This document shows positions 54,948 through 64,000 of a DNA stretch of 64,000 nucleotides, one piece after another. Position 1 is the first letter of the stretch; each line of letters starts with the position of its first letter. Source of the stretch: Hyalella azteca (taxonomy: Eukaryota > Arthropoda > Malacostraca > Amphipoda > Hyalellidae); contig NW_025939192.1 of assembly GCF_000764305.2 (NCBI RefSeq), forward strand, positions 35,466 through 99,465. The letters run 5' to 3'. The notes under the pieces are model-generated. The model searched no databases, was not told the origin of the DNA, and saw nothing but the letters and a program-made list of their open reading frames with translations. A program made the translations under genes and the position numbers.

Positions 54948-55325
54948 TTTTAATTATTGAATGTGTTACCCAAGGTAACAACGAGATACTGGTGTTATTA
55001 TTGAATACGTTACCCAAGGTAACAACAAGGTACTGGTGTTATTATTGAATGCGTTACCCAAGGTAACAACGAAGGTACTGGTGTTTTTAATTATTGAATG
55101 TGTTACCCAAGGTAACAACGAGATACTGGTGTTATTATTGAATACGTTACCCAAGGTAACAACAAGGTACTGGTGTTATTATTGAATACGTTACCCAAGG
55201 TAACAACGAAGGTACTGGTGTTTTTAATTATTGAATGTGTTACCCAAGGTAACAACGAGATACTGGTGTTATTATTGAATACGTTACCCAAGGTAACAAC
55301 GAGATACTGGTGTTATTATTTGGTG
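54948..55325. repeat. 46-bp minisatellite with higher-order structure
   Basis: Eight units of TTATTGAATACGTTACCCAA-GGTAACAACGAGATACTGGTG. A variant with TTTTTAATTATTGAATGTG occurs every third unit, giving a ~137-bp higher-order repeat. GTTACC-CAA-GGTAAC is a 6-bp hairpin in each unit. Confidence 0.95.
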
Positions 55326-55880
55326 TTAAGCGTTATAATCAGCACGACGTTAAAATGTTTCTGTGACGTGCCTATTTTGTAGTCTTAAGAGTATTATTAT
55401 AGATCTGGTTTTTCCTTTAGGAAAAATATCTGATATTCCGAGTATTATTATAGATCTGGTCATTCCCTAAGGACAAATAATCTACATTCCGAGTATTATA
55501 ATAGATCTGGTCTTTACTTATGGATAAACATTCTATATTCCCAGTATTATCTTGTCTTTTCATGAGAAAAAATTAAAAGAAATGTCATTTTTAATGATTG
55601 ACTTAAACTTATCCTGCCCTCCGGAGTCCTACCTTTTGGTTGTTCTGGTTGAACTCACAAGTTCATGACTTGTTCAATATTATTTATTAATAAGTATAGT
55701 TAGGCAAGAAGGTAATGATTTGAAGCTGTTTAATGCTGATTAACCTGCCGTGTGTGTGGCTTGTTATTACTTATTTTTTTAATTTACTTTTTACTTTTTT
55801 AGGAGAATTACTTTTCAGGGGAATTATTTTCATGTATCAACCGTCCAAGGAAATAGTAGCACTGTTACATATTGTAACTT
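55326..55880. other. intergenic AT-rich stretch
   Basis: Three loose units of GAGTATTATTATAGATCTGG (55388-55550). No gene. Confidence 0.5.
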
Positions 55881-56100
55881 TTATAATGTGTTATAGTGTA
55901 CAACTATAACTTTTGTAATGTGTGAAGAGTGTACAACTATAACTTTTGTAATGTGTGAAGAGTGTACAACTATAACTTTTGTAATGTGTGAAGAGTGTAC
56001 AACTATAACTTTTGTAACTTGTTATAGTGTACAACTATAACTTTTGTAATGTGTGAAGAGTGTACATCTATAACTTTTGTAATGTGTGAAGAGTACAAAA
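55880..56100. repeat. 33-bp minisatellite, six to seven units
   Basis: Units of GTACAACTATAACTTTTGTA-ATGTGTGAAGAGT. Confidence 0.95.
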
Positions 56101-57030
56101 TGTTTTGTGTAGATCGATGTTTTGAATGTAAAGTTTAATAACGGTTGCTGTTGTTTCAGTGAGAATATATTTATTTATTTTATGTTTGTAAACAATGAAT
56201 TTTATTTAAATCCTCTATCTTCAACTAAGGAATCCTGAACCCAACACAAAATAGCGAATTACTTCATGAATTACTTCATTAATCCAGCAGTAGCTAATTA
56301 ATCAGGATTAATTCACTACTTAATCATGTTATCCAATTAATTATCGAACTAATTAATACATGTTATCGAATTAATTGTTTAATTGGAATGTTGGCCACAT
56401 CGCAACATGCAGACTACAGAGCTGCATGTTCTCAACATAATATGAAACTAATATATTTAATTAAAAGTAATGAAACATATATGCAGGAATTAATATGTAT
56501 ATATATTATGTACTAATATTACAAGAGGTGATTTACAGCGATGCTATGTAATAATCAGTAATATTTATAGCACTTTAATCCGGCGTTGGGAGTGAAAAAT
56601 CCTTGATATTTAATAATCCTATTTGACTGATTTTTTTCATGATCCTAAAACATAAAAAAATTATATTAAGTCAATTTCCAATCAACAATTTGCACATAAC
56701 TCCAATTTTAATTGCATTTTAATATTTGAACTAAACTTCGATTTCTCAATTATTAATGGAACTTGCACTTGCCAAAATTGAAATATTCTAAGTAAAAAAT
56801 ACTGCAAAAATTTGTACAATTATTAATAAATTAAAAAACTTTAATATGCGAAATTTATACACAATTATTGAACAGAACAATAATAAATATTAACAACATT
56901 CATAATACTAAAAATATTAATTGGTATAATTATTATAATATTATAATGGATTTAATTAATTAATATTGTATAAATAAATGATAACTAATTAAATATTAAT
57001 TTAATCGATATAATTATTATGTTCACTATT
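56101..57030. other. AT-rich intergenic / KIF3A 3'UTR
   Basis: Very AT-rich with TTAATTAAT words. On the minus strand it follows the KIF3A stop and should contain its 3'UTR. Confidence 0.5.
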
Positions 57031-57034
57031 CGGT

Positions 57035-57190
57035 CTACTTGCTCCGGCCGGTCTTCGGGCGCGGGATGCCCGACGGTTTTTTCACGGGTTTAGCCGCCAT
57101 CTTTGATGTGGGTTTGGGGAGGCGGCTGGGGGTGAAGGCGGGGGTGGGGGCGTAGCTCTGGTACACATCCCACATCCCCCCGTCATCCTG
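57035..57190 (-). CDS. KIF3A: Kinesin-2 subunit KIF3A, last exon (tail)
   Basis: Minus strand, acceptor TATACAG then CAGGATGAC. Encodes (Q)DDGGMWDVYQSYAPTPAFT.. PKPTSKMAAKPVKKPSGIPR and PKTGRSK-stop (TAG at 57035-57037). The basic R-P-K-T-G-R-(S/R)-K string matches the C-terminal tail of KIF3A. The acceptor reads TACAGCAG, a NAGNAG tandem site that could include or skip one Gln. The exon for the preceding ENYVHWNEDIGEW-type block is not visible and probably lies in the N gap. Confidence 0.8.
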   Translation of the reverse strand, partial: QDDGGMWDVYQSYAPTPAFTPSRLPKPTSKMAAKPVKKPSGIPRPKTGRSK

Positions 57191-57507
57191 CTGTATAACG
57201 CGGTCTTTAATTCATACCTTCATAATATTATAATATAAATTCTATACCTTCATAATATTATTTTTTCTAAATAAATCTTTTATTAATATCTTCCTCTTCT
57301 TCTTTCTAAAAATTTTTTCTTTTTCAGCATATTTCTCTGATAACGTCTACTATGGAGAAAATCTTCAACTAATACTTTCTCATAATAATAAGTATATAAT
57401 AAGTTTTAAATATATTATAATATTAACAATAATTTCCCCCTTCCCTCACCTAGGACTAACCCCCTCCCTCCTGACCTGGGGCTGTCCCCCCACCCCCCAC
57501 CTGGGAC

Positions 57508-57545
57508 CTGTCTCTTATACACATCTAGATGTGTATAAGAGACAG
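57508..57545. other. Nextera mate-pair junction adapter (assembly artefact)
   Basis: Perfect 38-bp junction palindrome, followed by two copies of TACTSCRTTCTTGTCTCGGTGAG and the N gap. Confidence 0.98.
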
Positions 57546-57607
57546 ATGTACTCCATTCTTGTCTCGGTGAGTGTACTGCGTTCTTGTCTCGGTGAGTGTA
57601 CTGCGTT

Positions 57608-58103
57608 NNNNNNNNNNNNNNNNNNNNNNNNNNNNNNNNNNNNNNNNNNNNNNNNNNNNNNNNNNNNNNNNNNNNNNNNNNNNNNNNNNNNNNNNNNNNN
57701 NNNNNNNNNNNNNNNNNNNNNNNNNNNNNNNNNNNNNNNNNNNNNNNNNNNNNNNNNNNNNNNNNNNNNNNNNNNNNNNNNNNNNNNNNNNNNNNNNNNN
57801 NNNNNNNNNNNNNNNNNNNNNNNNNNNNNNNNNNNNNNNNNNNNNNNNNNNNNNNNNNNNNNNNNNNNNNNNNNNNNNNNNNNNNNNNNNNNNNNNNNNN
57901 NNNNNNNNNNNNNNNNNNNNNNNNNNNNNNNNNNNNNNNNNNNNNNNNNNNNNNNNNNNNNNNNNNNNNNNNNNNNNNNNNNNNNNNNNNNNNNNNNNNN
58001 NNNNNNNNNNNNNNNNNNNNNNNNNNNNNNNNNNNNNNNNNNNNNNNNNNNNNNNNNNNNNNNNNNNNNNNNNNNNNNNNNNNNNNNNNNNNNNNNNNNN
58101 NNN
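57608..58103. other. assembly gap (496 N)
   Basis: Run of N between a donor-like repeat on the left and the KIF3A donor minisatellite on the right. Reported open frames spanning it are meaningless. Confidence 0.99.
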
Positions 58104-58382
58104 ACCTGATACTGTGGCGGGATGAAGGCCACAATACCTGATACTGTGGCGGGATGTAGGCCCCAGTACCTGATACTGTGGGGGGATGTAGGCCCCAGTA
58201 CCTGATACTGTGGGGGGATGTAGGCCCCAATACCTGATACTGTGGGGGGATGTAGGCCCCAGTACCTGATACTGTGGGGGGATGTAGGCCCCAGTACCTG
58301 ATACTGTGGCGGGATGTAGGCCCCATACCTGATACTGTGGCGGGATGTAGGCCCCATACCTGATACTGTGGCGGGATGTAGG
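58104..58382. repeat. 31/32-bp minisatellite carrying KIF3A exon end plus donor
   Basis: On the minus strand, eight units of GGCCTACATCCCNCCACAGT-ATCAGGTA beyond the authentic exon end. Each repeats the codons for AYIPPQYQ and the donor CAG|GTA(C/T). It runs into the N gap, so the true length is unknown. Confidence 0.95.
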
Positions 58383-58596
58383 CATCAATAAGCAGCTGAT
58401 GTAGTTTAGAGTCTCGCGAGAGGTGTCTGATGGTCTCGAGGAGCTCCTCGGTCTCGCGCTGCTGTTCGGTCTGCATGTCGCTGAGCTCGCCCTTAGCGCT
58501 CACGTAGAGGCGGTAGACCAGCTTCATCTTGCGGGTCTTGCCTGCTGCCTCGTCTTGTAGCGAACTGTAGCGCTCCTCTAGGTCTACACGCTCCGC
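58360..58596 (-). CDS. KIF3A: KIF3A exon (coiled-coil/neck to tail)
   Basis: Minus strand, acceptor GTGTTGCAG, donor ATCAG|GTATGG, phase 0 both sides. Encodes AERVDLEERYSSLQDEAAGK, TRKMKLVYRLYVSAKGELSD, MQTEQQRETEELLETIRHLS and RDSKLHQLLIDAYIPPQYQ. It aligns closely with KIF3A ([20 protein letters not shown].., HQRExExLLENIRxLSRE.., LIIDNFIPxxYQ). Heptad pattern fits the stalk coiled coil that pairs with KIF3B. Confidence 0.95.
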
Positions 58597-58762
58597 CTGC
58601 AACACGCTTAATAGGTCTACACGCTCACTACACGCTCTGCCTGCAACACGCTTAATAGGTCTACACGCTCCGCCTGCAACACGCTTAATAGGTCTACACG
58701 CTCTGCCTGCAACACGCTTAATGGGTCTACACGCTCCGCCTGCAACACGCTTAATACGCTCA
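58565..58762. repeat. 33-bp minisatellite carrying the acceptor and exon start
   Basis: On the minus strand, five units of TATTAAGCGTGTTGCAGGCG-GAGCGTGTAGACC. Each repeats the acceptor GTGTTGCAG and the first codons of the exon (AERVDL). One unit has an 11-bp insertion. Confidence 0.93.
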
Positions 58763-58810
58763 CACAACATCATGTACACAATAAGTTCTCACTGTCAGCA
58801 AGGAGCTGTA

Positions 58811-59137
58811 CACTGAAAAAAATTTGTGGGTTTAGATTGCCCACTTTGATGAGTCAACCGCGACCCAATAGCCGATGCACATATAACTTAGCCCATTTGT
58901 GGGTCAAGCTGACTCACTTGGGGCGTCAACTCGCGCATGACGCCACCCGTAGCATATATACGTAGTGAGCATATGAGCGTCAGAACAATTTAACGGGACA
59001 AATTTAAAGGACCAGTAATAGGTCAGTATGACACATAAATGGGGCAAGTGAGTCAATTCAAAAACTACATCGATATTTGGACGCGGTTGGCTCATCTAAG
59101 TGGGTCATCCCGACCCACCCACCCATTTATCTCAGTG
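58811..59137. mobile_element. TA-flanked MITE (CACTGA ends)
   Basis: Starts CACTGAAAAAAATTTGTGGG, ends CCATTTATCTCAGTG, with TA on both sides (58809-58810, 59138-59139). Interior GACCCAC/GTGGGTC words are inverted. 327 bp. It lies in a KIF3A intron. Confidence 0.85.
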
Positions 59138-59678
59138 TAGTGCTCCCAAAGTATTATGAAAATCTAGATCTATTATTAATTTGTTTTTATACTTTTTTCT
59201 ATGTAATGTTCCACACGTCAATTATTTTATATTCATGCATTTTTAATAATCAATTCATTTCACGCTTGATATCACCTTCTGCGTGATGGAATGCAGGTTG
59301 ATTATTCTAACATTAATGAATTTTCATTCATCAATTCATCAAATTCAATATTATTCAGTATTAACTCCATTAATACCTCCATCTATACATGAGGGCCCGC
59401 ATAATTATCCTTCTTATATTCATGAGTTCATCATTCATTAATTTATTGAATATTGTTAAATACTAAGTCTCTTCATACCTCCTTCTAAATGATGGCCCGC
59501 ATTTTTATCCTTTTTATATTCATGAATTTATCATTTACTAATCTACTCAATATTATTAAATACTAACTCTGTTCATATCTCCTTCTATATGACGGCCCGC
59601 TTAATTATCCTTCTTATTTTCATGATTTTATCATTCTTTAATCTATAGAATATTATTAAATACTAACTCTCTTCTCAC
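59138..59678. repeat. AT-rich with a ~120-bp degenerate triplication
   Basis: ACTAACTCTNTTCATACCTCCTTCT..GATGGCCCGC..TATCCTTCTTATATTCATGA recurs about every 120 bp at 59370, 59465, 59560 and 59655. The last copy overlaps the KIF3A donor (CTTCTCACCTCCTTCTGAGT). Confidence 0.75.
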
Positions 59679-60182
59679 CTCCTTCTGAGTGATGGCGGCC
59701 CTCAGCTGCTCTTCATGCCTGCGCCTCTCCTCGAGCTCCTGGGCGCTCTTCTCCAGCAGCCGCTGTTGCTCCTCCGCCTTTTCCAGTAAATTTTCCCCAC
59801 CAACGAGAATTTTACGTTCGAGGCCAGCGAGGCGCTGCTTTAGGGCCTCCGCCTCTTTAGCCGCTTTCTTCAACTCCGCCTCTTGTTTCTCTAAATTTAT
59901 CCTAGCTTTATCCCTCTCTTCTTCCTCCATATCTTTACGTTCGTTTAACAAGTGCCTCTCTTCGTCCAACTGTTTACGTAGTTCTGCAAGCTCTTCATCA
60001 GTGTAGCGCTTCTTTTTCTTCTTCACAGGTTTATCCAGTGGAGAATTTTCTCCTGAATATTCTTCATCAGTTTCTTCTTCAGTCTCTTCTTCGTCTCCTT
60101 GTTCCAGCTGCTCCCGTAGCCTGTTGATCTCTTCCTGCAGCTTACGTAGCAGCGCGTCTTTTGGATCTTCGTTGACGCGAGC
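59679..60182 (-). CDS. KIF3A: KIF3A exon (end of motor/neck, charged hinge, stalk coiled coil)
   Basis: Minus strand, acceptor TTGCCTCAG, donor AAGGAG|GTGAGA, 168 codons, phase 0 both sides. Encodes ARVNEDPKDALLRKLQEEI, an acidic stretch (EEETEEETDEEYSG), a lysine run (KPVKKKKKRY), then KDMEEEERDKARINLEKQ, GLERKILVGGENLLEKAEEQ and LLEKSAQELEERRRHEEQLR. NEDPKDALLR and the VGGxxLLxKAEEQxxLLE blocks are typical of KIF3A. The acidic-then-basic hinge is the region that guides pairing with the partner kinesin subunit. Confidence 0.97.
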
Positions 60183-60184
60183 CT

Positions 60185-60602
60185 GAGGCAACAGTTGACA
60201 GGAGTGTGAGGCAACAGTTGACAGGAGTGTGATGGAAAAGTTGACAGGAGTGTGAGGCAAAAGTTGACAGGAGTGTGAGGAAAAAGTTGACAGGAGTATG
60301 AGGGAAGAGTTAACAGGAGTATGAGGCAACAGTTGACAGGAGTGTGAGGCAACAGTTGACAGGAGTGTGAGGCAAAAGTTGACAGGAGTGTGAGGCAATA
60401 ATAGAATTGAGTGTGAGGCAACAGTTGACAGGAGTGTGAGGCAACAGTTGACAGGAGTGTGAGGCAACAGTTGACAGGAGTATGAGGGAAAAGTTGACAG
60501 GAGTGTGAGGGAAAAGTTGACAGGAGTGTGAGGGAAAAGTTGACAGGATTATGAGGGAAAAATTGACATGAGTATGAGGCAAAATATGACACGAAAGGTT
60601 GA
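60185..60602. repeat. ~20-bp minisatellite forming an AG-free zone before the KIF3A acceptor
   Basis: About 20 units of GTTGACAGGAGTGTGAGGCA on the plus strand. Read in KIF3A sense it is TGCCTCACACTCCTGTCAAC, and no AG dinucleotide occurs for 418 nt before the acceptor AG at 60184-60183. CTCAC words fit the branch-point consensus. Confidence 0.95.
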
Positions 60603-61210
60603 CTTTCGCCCACATCTCATGCATTGTTTTAAAACGTCCCAAATTCTATTCAAATTCATCTTTAGGGTTTGATTTGTCCATCAAATTTAGCAAAGCTGAT
60701 TAAAAAACATCGTGAACTTTAGTTTTGTGCCAATGGCACAAAGTGCGTCTGCCGCACTTAGCTTAAAACCAATCAGGGGCCGTATTATCAAAACTTAGTA
60801 AGTACGCAAAATCGACGTACGAGTGGCGTAAGTGCTGACTTGATGACGTCACTCTAGAGATGGTATTATCAAAACATTTGCTCGGGAAGATACGTAACGT
60901 AACTGTACGCCTGCTCGGAGATGTCGTAAGTGGAGTTCTCCACAAGTTTAGAGTGTCTGCTGAAGCGATAGGAAACTATTGATTTACTAGCAAGTAGCAA
61001 CACCTTGACTTGTTATAGAATTTTGTCAATAATCCGACAGTGCGTAGCATACACGCATAGAATGATGGCTCTACTTGTGAAATCTCCACTACTTGATCGT
61101 GCAACATTTGCACGATCAAAATATGTGATCGTGCTAAACAGTGCTATTGGAAAAAATTCAATTGAGTTGATGCCAGAAACTGATTTTGTTTTCATTTTAC
61201 GTTATAATTG
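60603..61210. other. KIF3A intron, unique sequence with MITE fragment
   Basis: At 60778 GGGCCGTATTATCAAAACTT resembles the MITE end at 46191, with a second GGTATTATCAAAACAT at 60859. Open frames at 61005 and 61013 are opposite-strand shadows without family signal. Confidence 0.5.
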
Positions 61211-61211
61211 G

Positions 61212-61335
61212 CATGACCCACTTAGCATGACCCACCAGGCAGCAGATGACCCACTTAGCATGACCCACTTGGCATGACCCACTTAGCATGACCCACTTGG
61301 CATGACCCACTTAGCATGACCCACTTAGCATGACT
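61212..61335. repeat. 14-bp minisatellite CATGACCCACTTAG
   Basis: Eight units of TGACCCACTTRGCA ending at the KIF3A donor (ACTCAC). In gene sense each unit reads GTGGGTCATG, partly donor-like. Confidence 0.9.
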
Positions 61336-61338
61336 CAC

Positions 61339-61428
61339 CTGGTTGCAGATGTTCTTGGCACGGTTGGCGTAGCGCAGCGTGCTGATGGTCTCATCGTAGT
61401 TGTAGTCCGCGGGGCCGACGTTAGCGCA
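61339..61428 (-). CDS. KIF3A: KIF3A exon (end of motor domain)
   Basis: Minus strand, acceptor CCCCCCACAG, donor AACCAG|GTGAGT, phase 0 both sides, 30 codons: [20 protein letters not shown] and [10 protein letters not shown]. The (N/I)GPADxNYDETxSTLRYAxRAKxIxN string is the conserved end of kinesin motor heads. Confidence 0.97.
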
Positions 61429-61552
61429 CTGTGGGGGGAGGGGTGAGTGGGGCTATGTCTATCAGATTATCAATTATATACATAAAAATTAATTCCAAAC
61501 GAAATTTCAATATGAGAAGAATGAAGAAACAGCCTAGTAAAAAAATATAACT

Positions 61553-61692
61553 CAGTACTCACTGCAGTGAGTGACAGAGAGCGCATTTTCTCGTCAACGA
61601 AAACGTGAAGTCACGGACGGACAGACAGACAGACGGACACGACGAGCACAATAGCGCATTTTTTTTCATAAATGAGAAAATGCGCTAAAAAT
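61553..61692. mobile_element. short MITE, copy 1 (AGCGCATTTTCTC ends)
   Basis: AGCGCATTTTCTCGTCAACG .. ATGAGAAAATGCGCT inverted ends, preceded by the palindrome CTCACTGCAGTGAG and followed inside by GACGGACAGACAGACAGACGG. A second copy is at 62284-62422 in the neighbouring KIF3A intron. Confidence 0.85.
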
Positions 61693-61769
61693 TATTAAAT
61701 ATCAAATCATAGTAATATAGAGAAGTGAGATTAACTTTACAAAACATGGCAAAAAAAATAATAATAATA

Positions 61770-61925
61770 ATCCCCTGAGCATGACAGTCTTGGAGTTGCC
61801 GCCCAAGAAGTCCTGTAGGAGTCTGGTAAGCTTGACCTTACAAAAGATAATAAAGATTAACAATAATAATCCCCTGACCATGACGGTCTTAGACTTGCCG
61901 CCCAAGGAGTCCTTAAACATCAAAA
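61770..61925 (-). pseudogene. two partial copies of the 3' end of KIF3A exon 61997-62194
   Basis: 61773-61840 reads (minus) [18 protein letters not shown] and 61870-61917 reads SLGGKSKTVM, each followed by the same intronic CAGGGGATTATTATT. Both keep a donor-like GTCAGG or CTCAGG but lack an acceptor. Each copy differs from the true exon (S to F, N to K), so they are ageing tandem duplications rather than assembly repeats. Confidence 0.88.
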
Positions 61926-61957
61926 TAAGAGGAATGTAGAGAAGTGAGAAAAACCTA

Positions 61958-62272
<315 letters not shown>

Positions 62273-62283
62273 TTACTCAGTAG

Positions 62284-62422
62284 GTACTCACTGCAGTGAG
62301 TGACAGAGAGCGCATTTTCTCGTCGACGAAAACGTGAAGTCACGGACGGACAGACAGACGGAAGGACGGACATGGCAAACGCACAATAGTGCATTTTTCC
62401 CATAAATGAGAAAATACTCTAA
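62284..62422. mobile_element. short MITE, copy 2
   Basis: Same palindrome CTCACTGCAGTGAG, AGCGCATTTTCTCGTCGACG and an imperfect right end ATGAGAAAATACTCT. About 90 percent identical by eye to copy 1. Confidence 0.85.
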
Positions 62423-62429
62423 AAAATAA

Positions 62430-62800
62430 TACAAAAGACCCTACAAAAATACAGCAGTATCATGGGAAAATAATACAAAATTCTCTGCAAAAATACGGCA
62501 GTATTATAAGAAAATAATATAAATTACTCTGCAAAAATACAGCAGTACGGTATAATAAGAAAATAATATAAAATACTCCTCAAAAAATACAGCAGTATAA
62601 TAAGAAAACAATACAGAAGACCATACAAAAAGAAAATTATACGAAATACCCTGCAAAAAATACAGCAGTATCATAAGAAAATAATACAAAATACCCTGCA
62701 TAAAATACCGCAGCATCATAAGAAAATAATATAAAATACCCTTCATAAATAGTGCGGTATCATATAAATACTATGCAGTAAATGGCGCAATATTATATAA
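62430..62800. repeat. ~40-60-bp degenerate minisatellite
   Basis: Units such as AATACAGCAGTATCATAAGA-AAATAATACAAAATACCCTGC, about eight, in a KIF3A intron. Confidence 0.85.
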
Positions 62801-63045
62801 ATACCTTGCAGTCAATACCACACTATGGTATGAATGCGTACTATGCAATAACAGTAAACATCTTAGAATAAAATACTCTACGGTAATTATCACTATAAAA
62901 CAAATACCCTTCGATTTATACCGATGCCTAACACAAATAACCCGCGGTATTTGGTAACCACTGCTATCTTTACTCCGACTGTACCAAATTTTAACCGCAC
63001 AATGCAAGTAGATACGACATACACTCCAGACCACCATGAATATTT
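62801..63045. other. KIF3A intron, unique
   Basis: Continuation with decayed ATACCNTGCRGTA words, no other feature. Confidence 0.4.
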
Positions 63046-63047
63046 GT

Positions 63048-63360
63048 AATCGCTAATATTTACTTTCAAATGACAGTATTTCGATAATTCAGCTATTAAA
63101 AGTTATATATTTTGTTGAGAATTTACTTTCAAATTATTGTATTTTAATACACTAACTATTGAAAGTTATATATTATGTTGAGAATTTACTTTCAAATCAA
63201 AGTATTTTGATAAAAGTTATATATTATGTTGAGAATTTACATTCAAATAAAAGTATTTCGATACACCAACCATTAAAAGTTACATATTATCTTTAGAATT
63301 TACTTTCAAGTGACAGTATTTTGATACATTCAGCTATTGAAAGTTATAATATATTTAGTT
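63048..63360. repeat. ~60-bp AT-rich tandem repeat
   Basis: Five units of GAATTTACTTTCAAATNANA-GTATTTTGATACA..AAAGTTATATATTATGTTGA. Ends at the KIF3A donor (GATAACTCAC). Confidence 0.9.
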
Positions 63361-63370
63361 GATAACTCAC

Positions 63371-63510
63371 AGCGAGGTCAACGAGGTGTAGCTTGCCGAC
63401 GCGCCAGTGTTGCTTGGCGTCCAGGCCGATCTGTGCGCACTCGATGGTGATGGTGAAAATTGCGTGACTGCGTGAACTGTGCGTGTTCATGTTCGTAGCT
63501 CCCACGGATC
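63371..63510 (-). CDS. KIF3A: KIF3A exon (motor domain, switch I)
   Basis: Minus strand, acceptor GTTTCACAG, donor CTCGCT|GTGAGT. Encodes (R)[37 protein letters not shown] and GKLHLVDLA. [13 protein letters not shown] is the kinesin switch I loop (NxxSSRSH), and HLVDLA leads into switch II. The incoming phase needs one base from the previous exon (C or A gives Arg, as in kinesin-2 NRSVGATN). Upstream motor exons are beyond the window. Confidence 0.95.
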
Positions 63511-63650
63511 CTGTGAAACACGAAATTATTGCGTGAACTGTGCGTGTTCATGTTCGTGGCTCCCACGGATCCTGTCAGGAAACACGAAATTATTGCGTGA
63601 ACTGTGCATGTTCATGTTCGTGGCTCCCACGGATCCTGTAAGATGAAGTT
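63465..63650. repeat. ~62-bp triplication of acceptor plus switch I codons
   Basis: On the minus strand, three copies of CACAG/ACAG-GATCCGTGGGAGC-YACGAACATGAACAYGCACAGTTCACGCA. The two outer copies (63535-63590, 63600-63645) then read AATAATTTCGTG instead of AGTCACGCAATTTTC, so only the innermost continues into the real exon. Confidence 0.93.
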
Positions 63651-63951
63651 GCTTGTTTGTAATGCTTTGAGACCTGGTCTGGTAGTTAGCTTGTCTCTGG
63701 TGGTAGTAGAAACGGCTGTTCAATGTCACAATTGTTACCCCAATGACTCCAACATAATCCAAATAATGAAGAAGTCTACAACCTTCCTTGAAGCAAAATT
63801 TATAGAATACAACGGGTCCTTGGTGAACTCTCGCTTCTTTGCAGGTACCGTTGTTGCGTACATTCTGGGTTTTGACGTTTTTTAGAGTGTCACGAAGCCT
63901 GTTGAATTCATCGATGATCTTGAGATGAAGTCGCGACAACCTTGACAACAT
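63651..63951 (-). other. unassigned open stretch upstream of the KIF3A exon
   Basis: On the minus strand a frame is open for about 100 codons before the repeat (LSRLHLKIIDEFNRLRD.. KEARVHQGPVVFYKFCFK.. LLHYLDYVGVIGVTIVTLN). The plus strand is open over the same bases for 93 codons. I recognise neither. It may be a transposon fragment in the intron. No splice evidence ties it to KIF3A. Confidence 0.3.
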
Positions 63952-64000
63952 GCAACGTCAAACCCTGGACCATACCGAGCAATGGCAAATGCAAAAAAGT

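Noticed and set aside
57415..58779. 454-codon and other frames spanning the N run
   Set aside because: They consist mostly of undetermined residues; only the 58360-58596 part is a real KIF3A exon.

Overview
The window is arthropod nuclear DNA, most likely from a decapod or other crustacean. No organism is named in the data. The inference rests on spliced metazoan genes with short GC-rich exons in AT-rich introns, very dense minisatellites, a Tc1-like transposon, non-LTR retrotransposon relics and many MITEs.

Four genes can be read by splice-phase-consistent exons. (1) 2672-17427, plus: the 3' two thirds of a type IV diacylglycerol kinase (DGK zeta/iota; Drosophila rdgA class). It has catalytic and accessory domains, ankyrin repeats and two alternative C-termini: a short one ending in the PDZ ligand ETTV, and a 757-codon Ser/Pro-rich read-through tail. 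(2) 27328-28919, minus: a two-exon GT31 glycosyltransferase (beta-1,3-galactosyltransferase family). (3) 35297-54825, plus: a cationic amino acid transporter of the SLC7A/CAT family. Several internal exons are missing, and two phase-matched alternative last exons encode the final membrane segment. (4) 57035-63510, minus: the motor-to-tail part of the KIF3A subunit of heterotrimeric kinesin-2, with a 496-base N gap. The 5' exons of genes 1 and 4 lie outside the window.

Mobile elements: a Tc1/mariner element (17544-19988) with a split transposase sits inside the DGK 3'UTR minisatellite. There are LINE reverse transcriptase relics (16.3, 32.2, 40.6 and 41.5-43.3 kb), a hAT-type MITE with an 8-bp target duplication, a TTAA-bounded piggyBac-type MITE, several TA-bounded MITEs, a foldback family with long inverted repeats, and an interspersed element carrying an internal 22-bp VNTR.

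The most unusual property is that minisatellites sit on splice junctions. At most exons of genes 1, 3 and 4 the tandem unit contains the 5' splice site (GTGAGT/GGTAC-like) or the 3' splice site with exon sequence. Elsewhere the unit is an AG-free pyrimidine tract with branch-point-like CTGAC motifs, giving AG-exclusion zones of more than 400 nt.

Caution: six copies of the 38-bp Nextera mate-pair junction adapter, four single-N joins and an N gap show that parts of the assembly are chimeric. Three adapter-linked segments are copies of sequence 2.5-3.0 kb away. Array lengths and some missing exons may be assembly effects.
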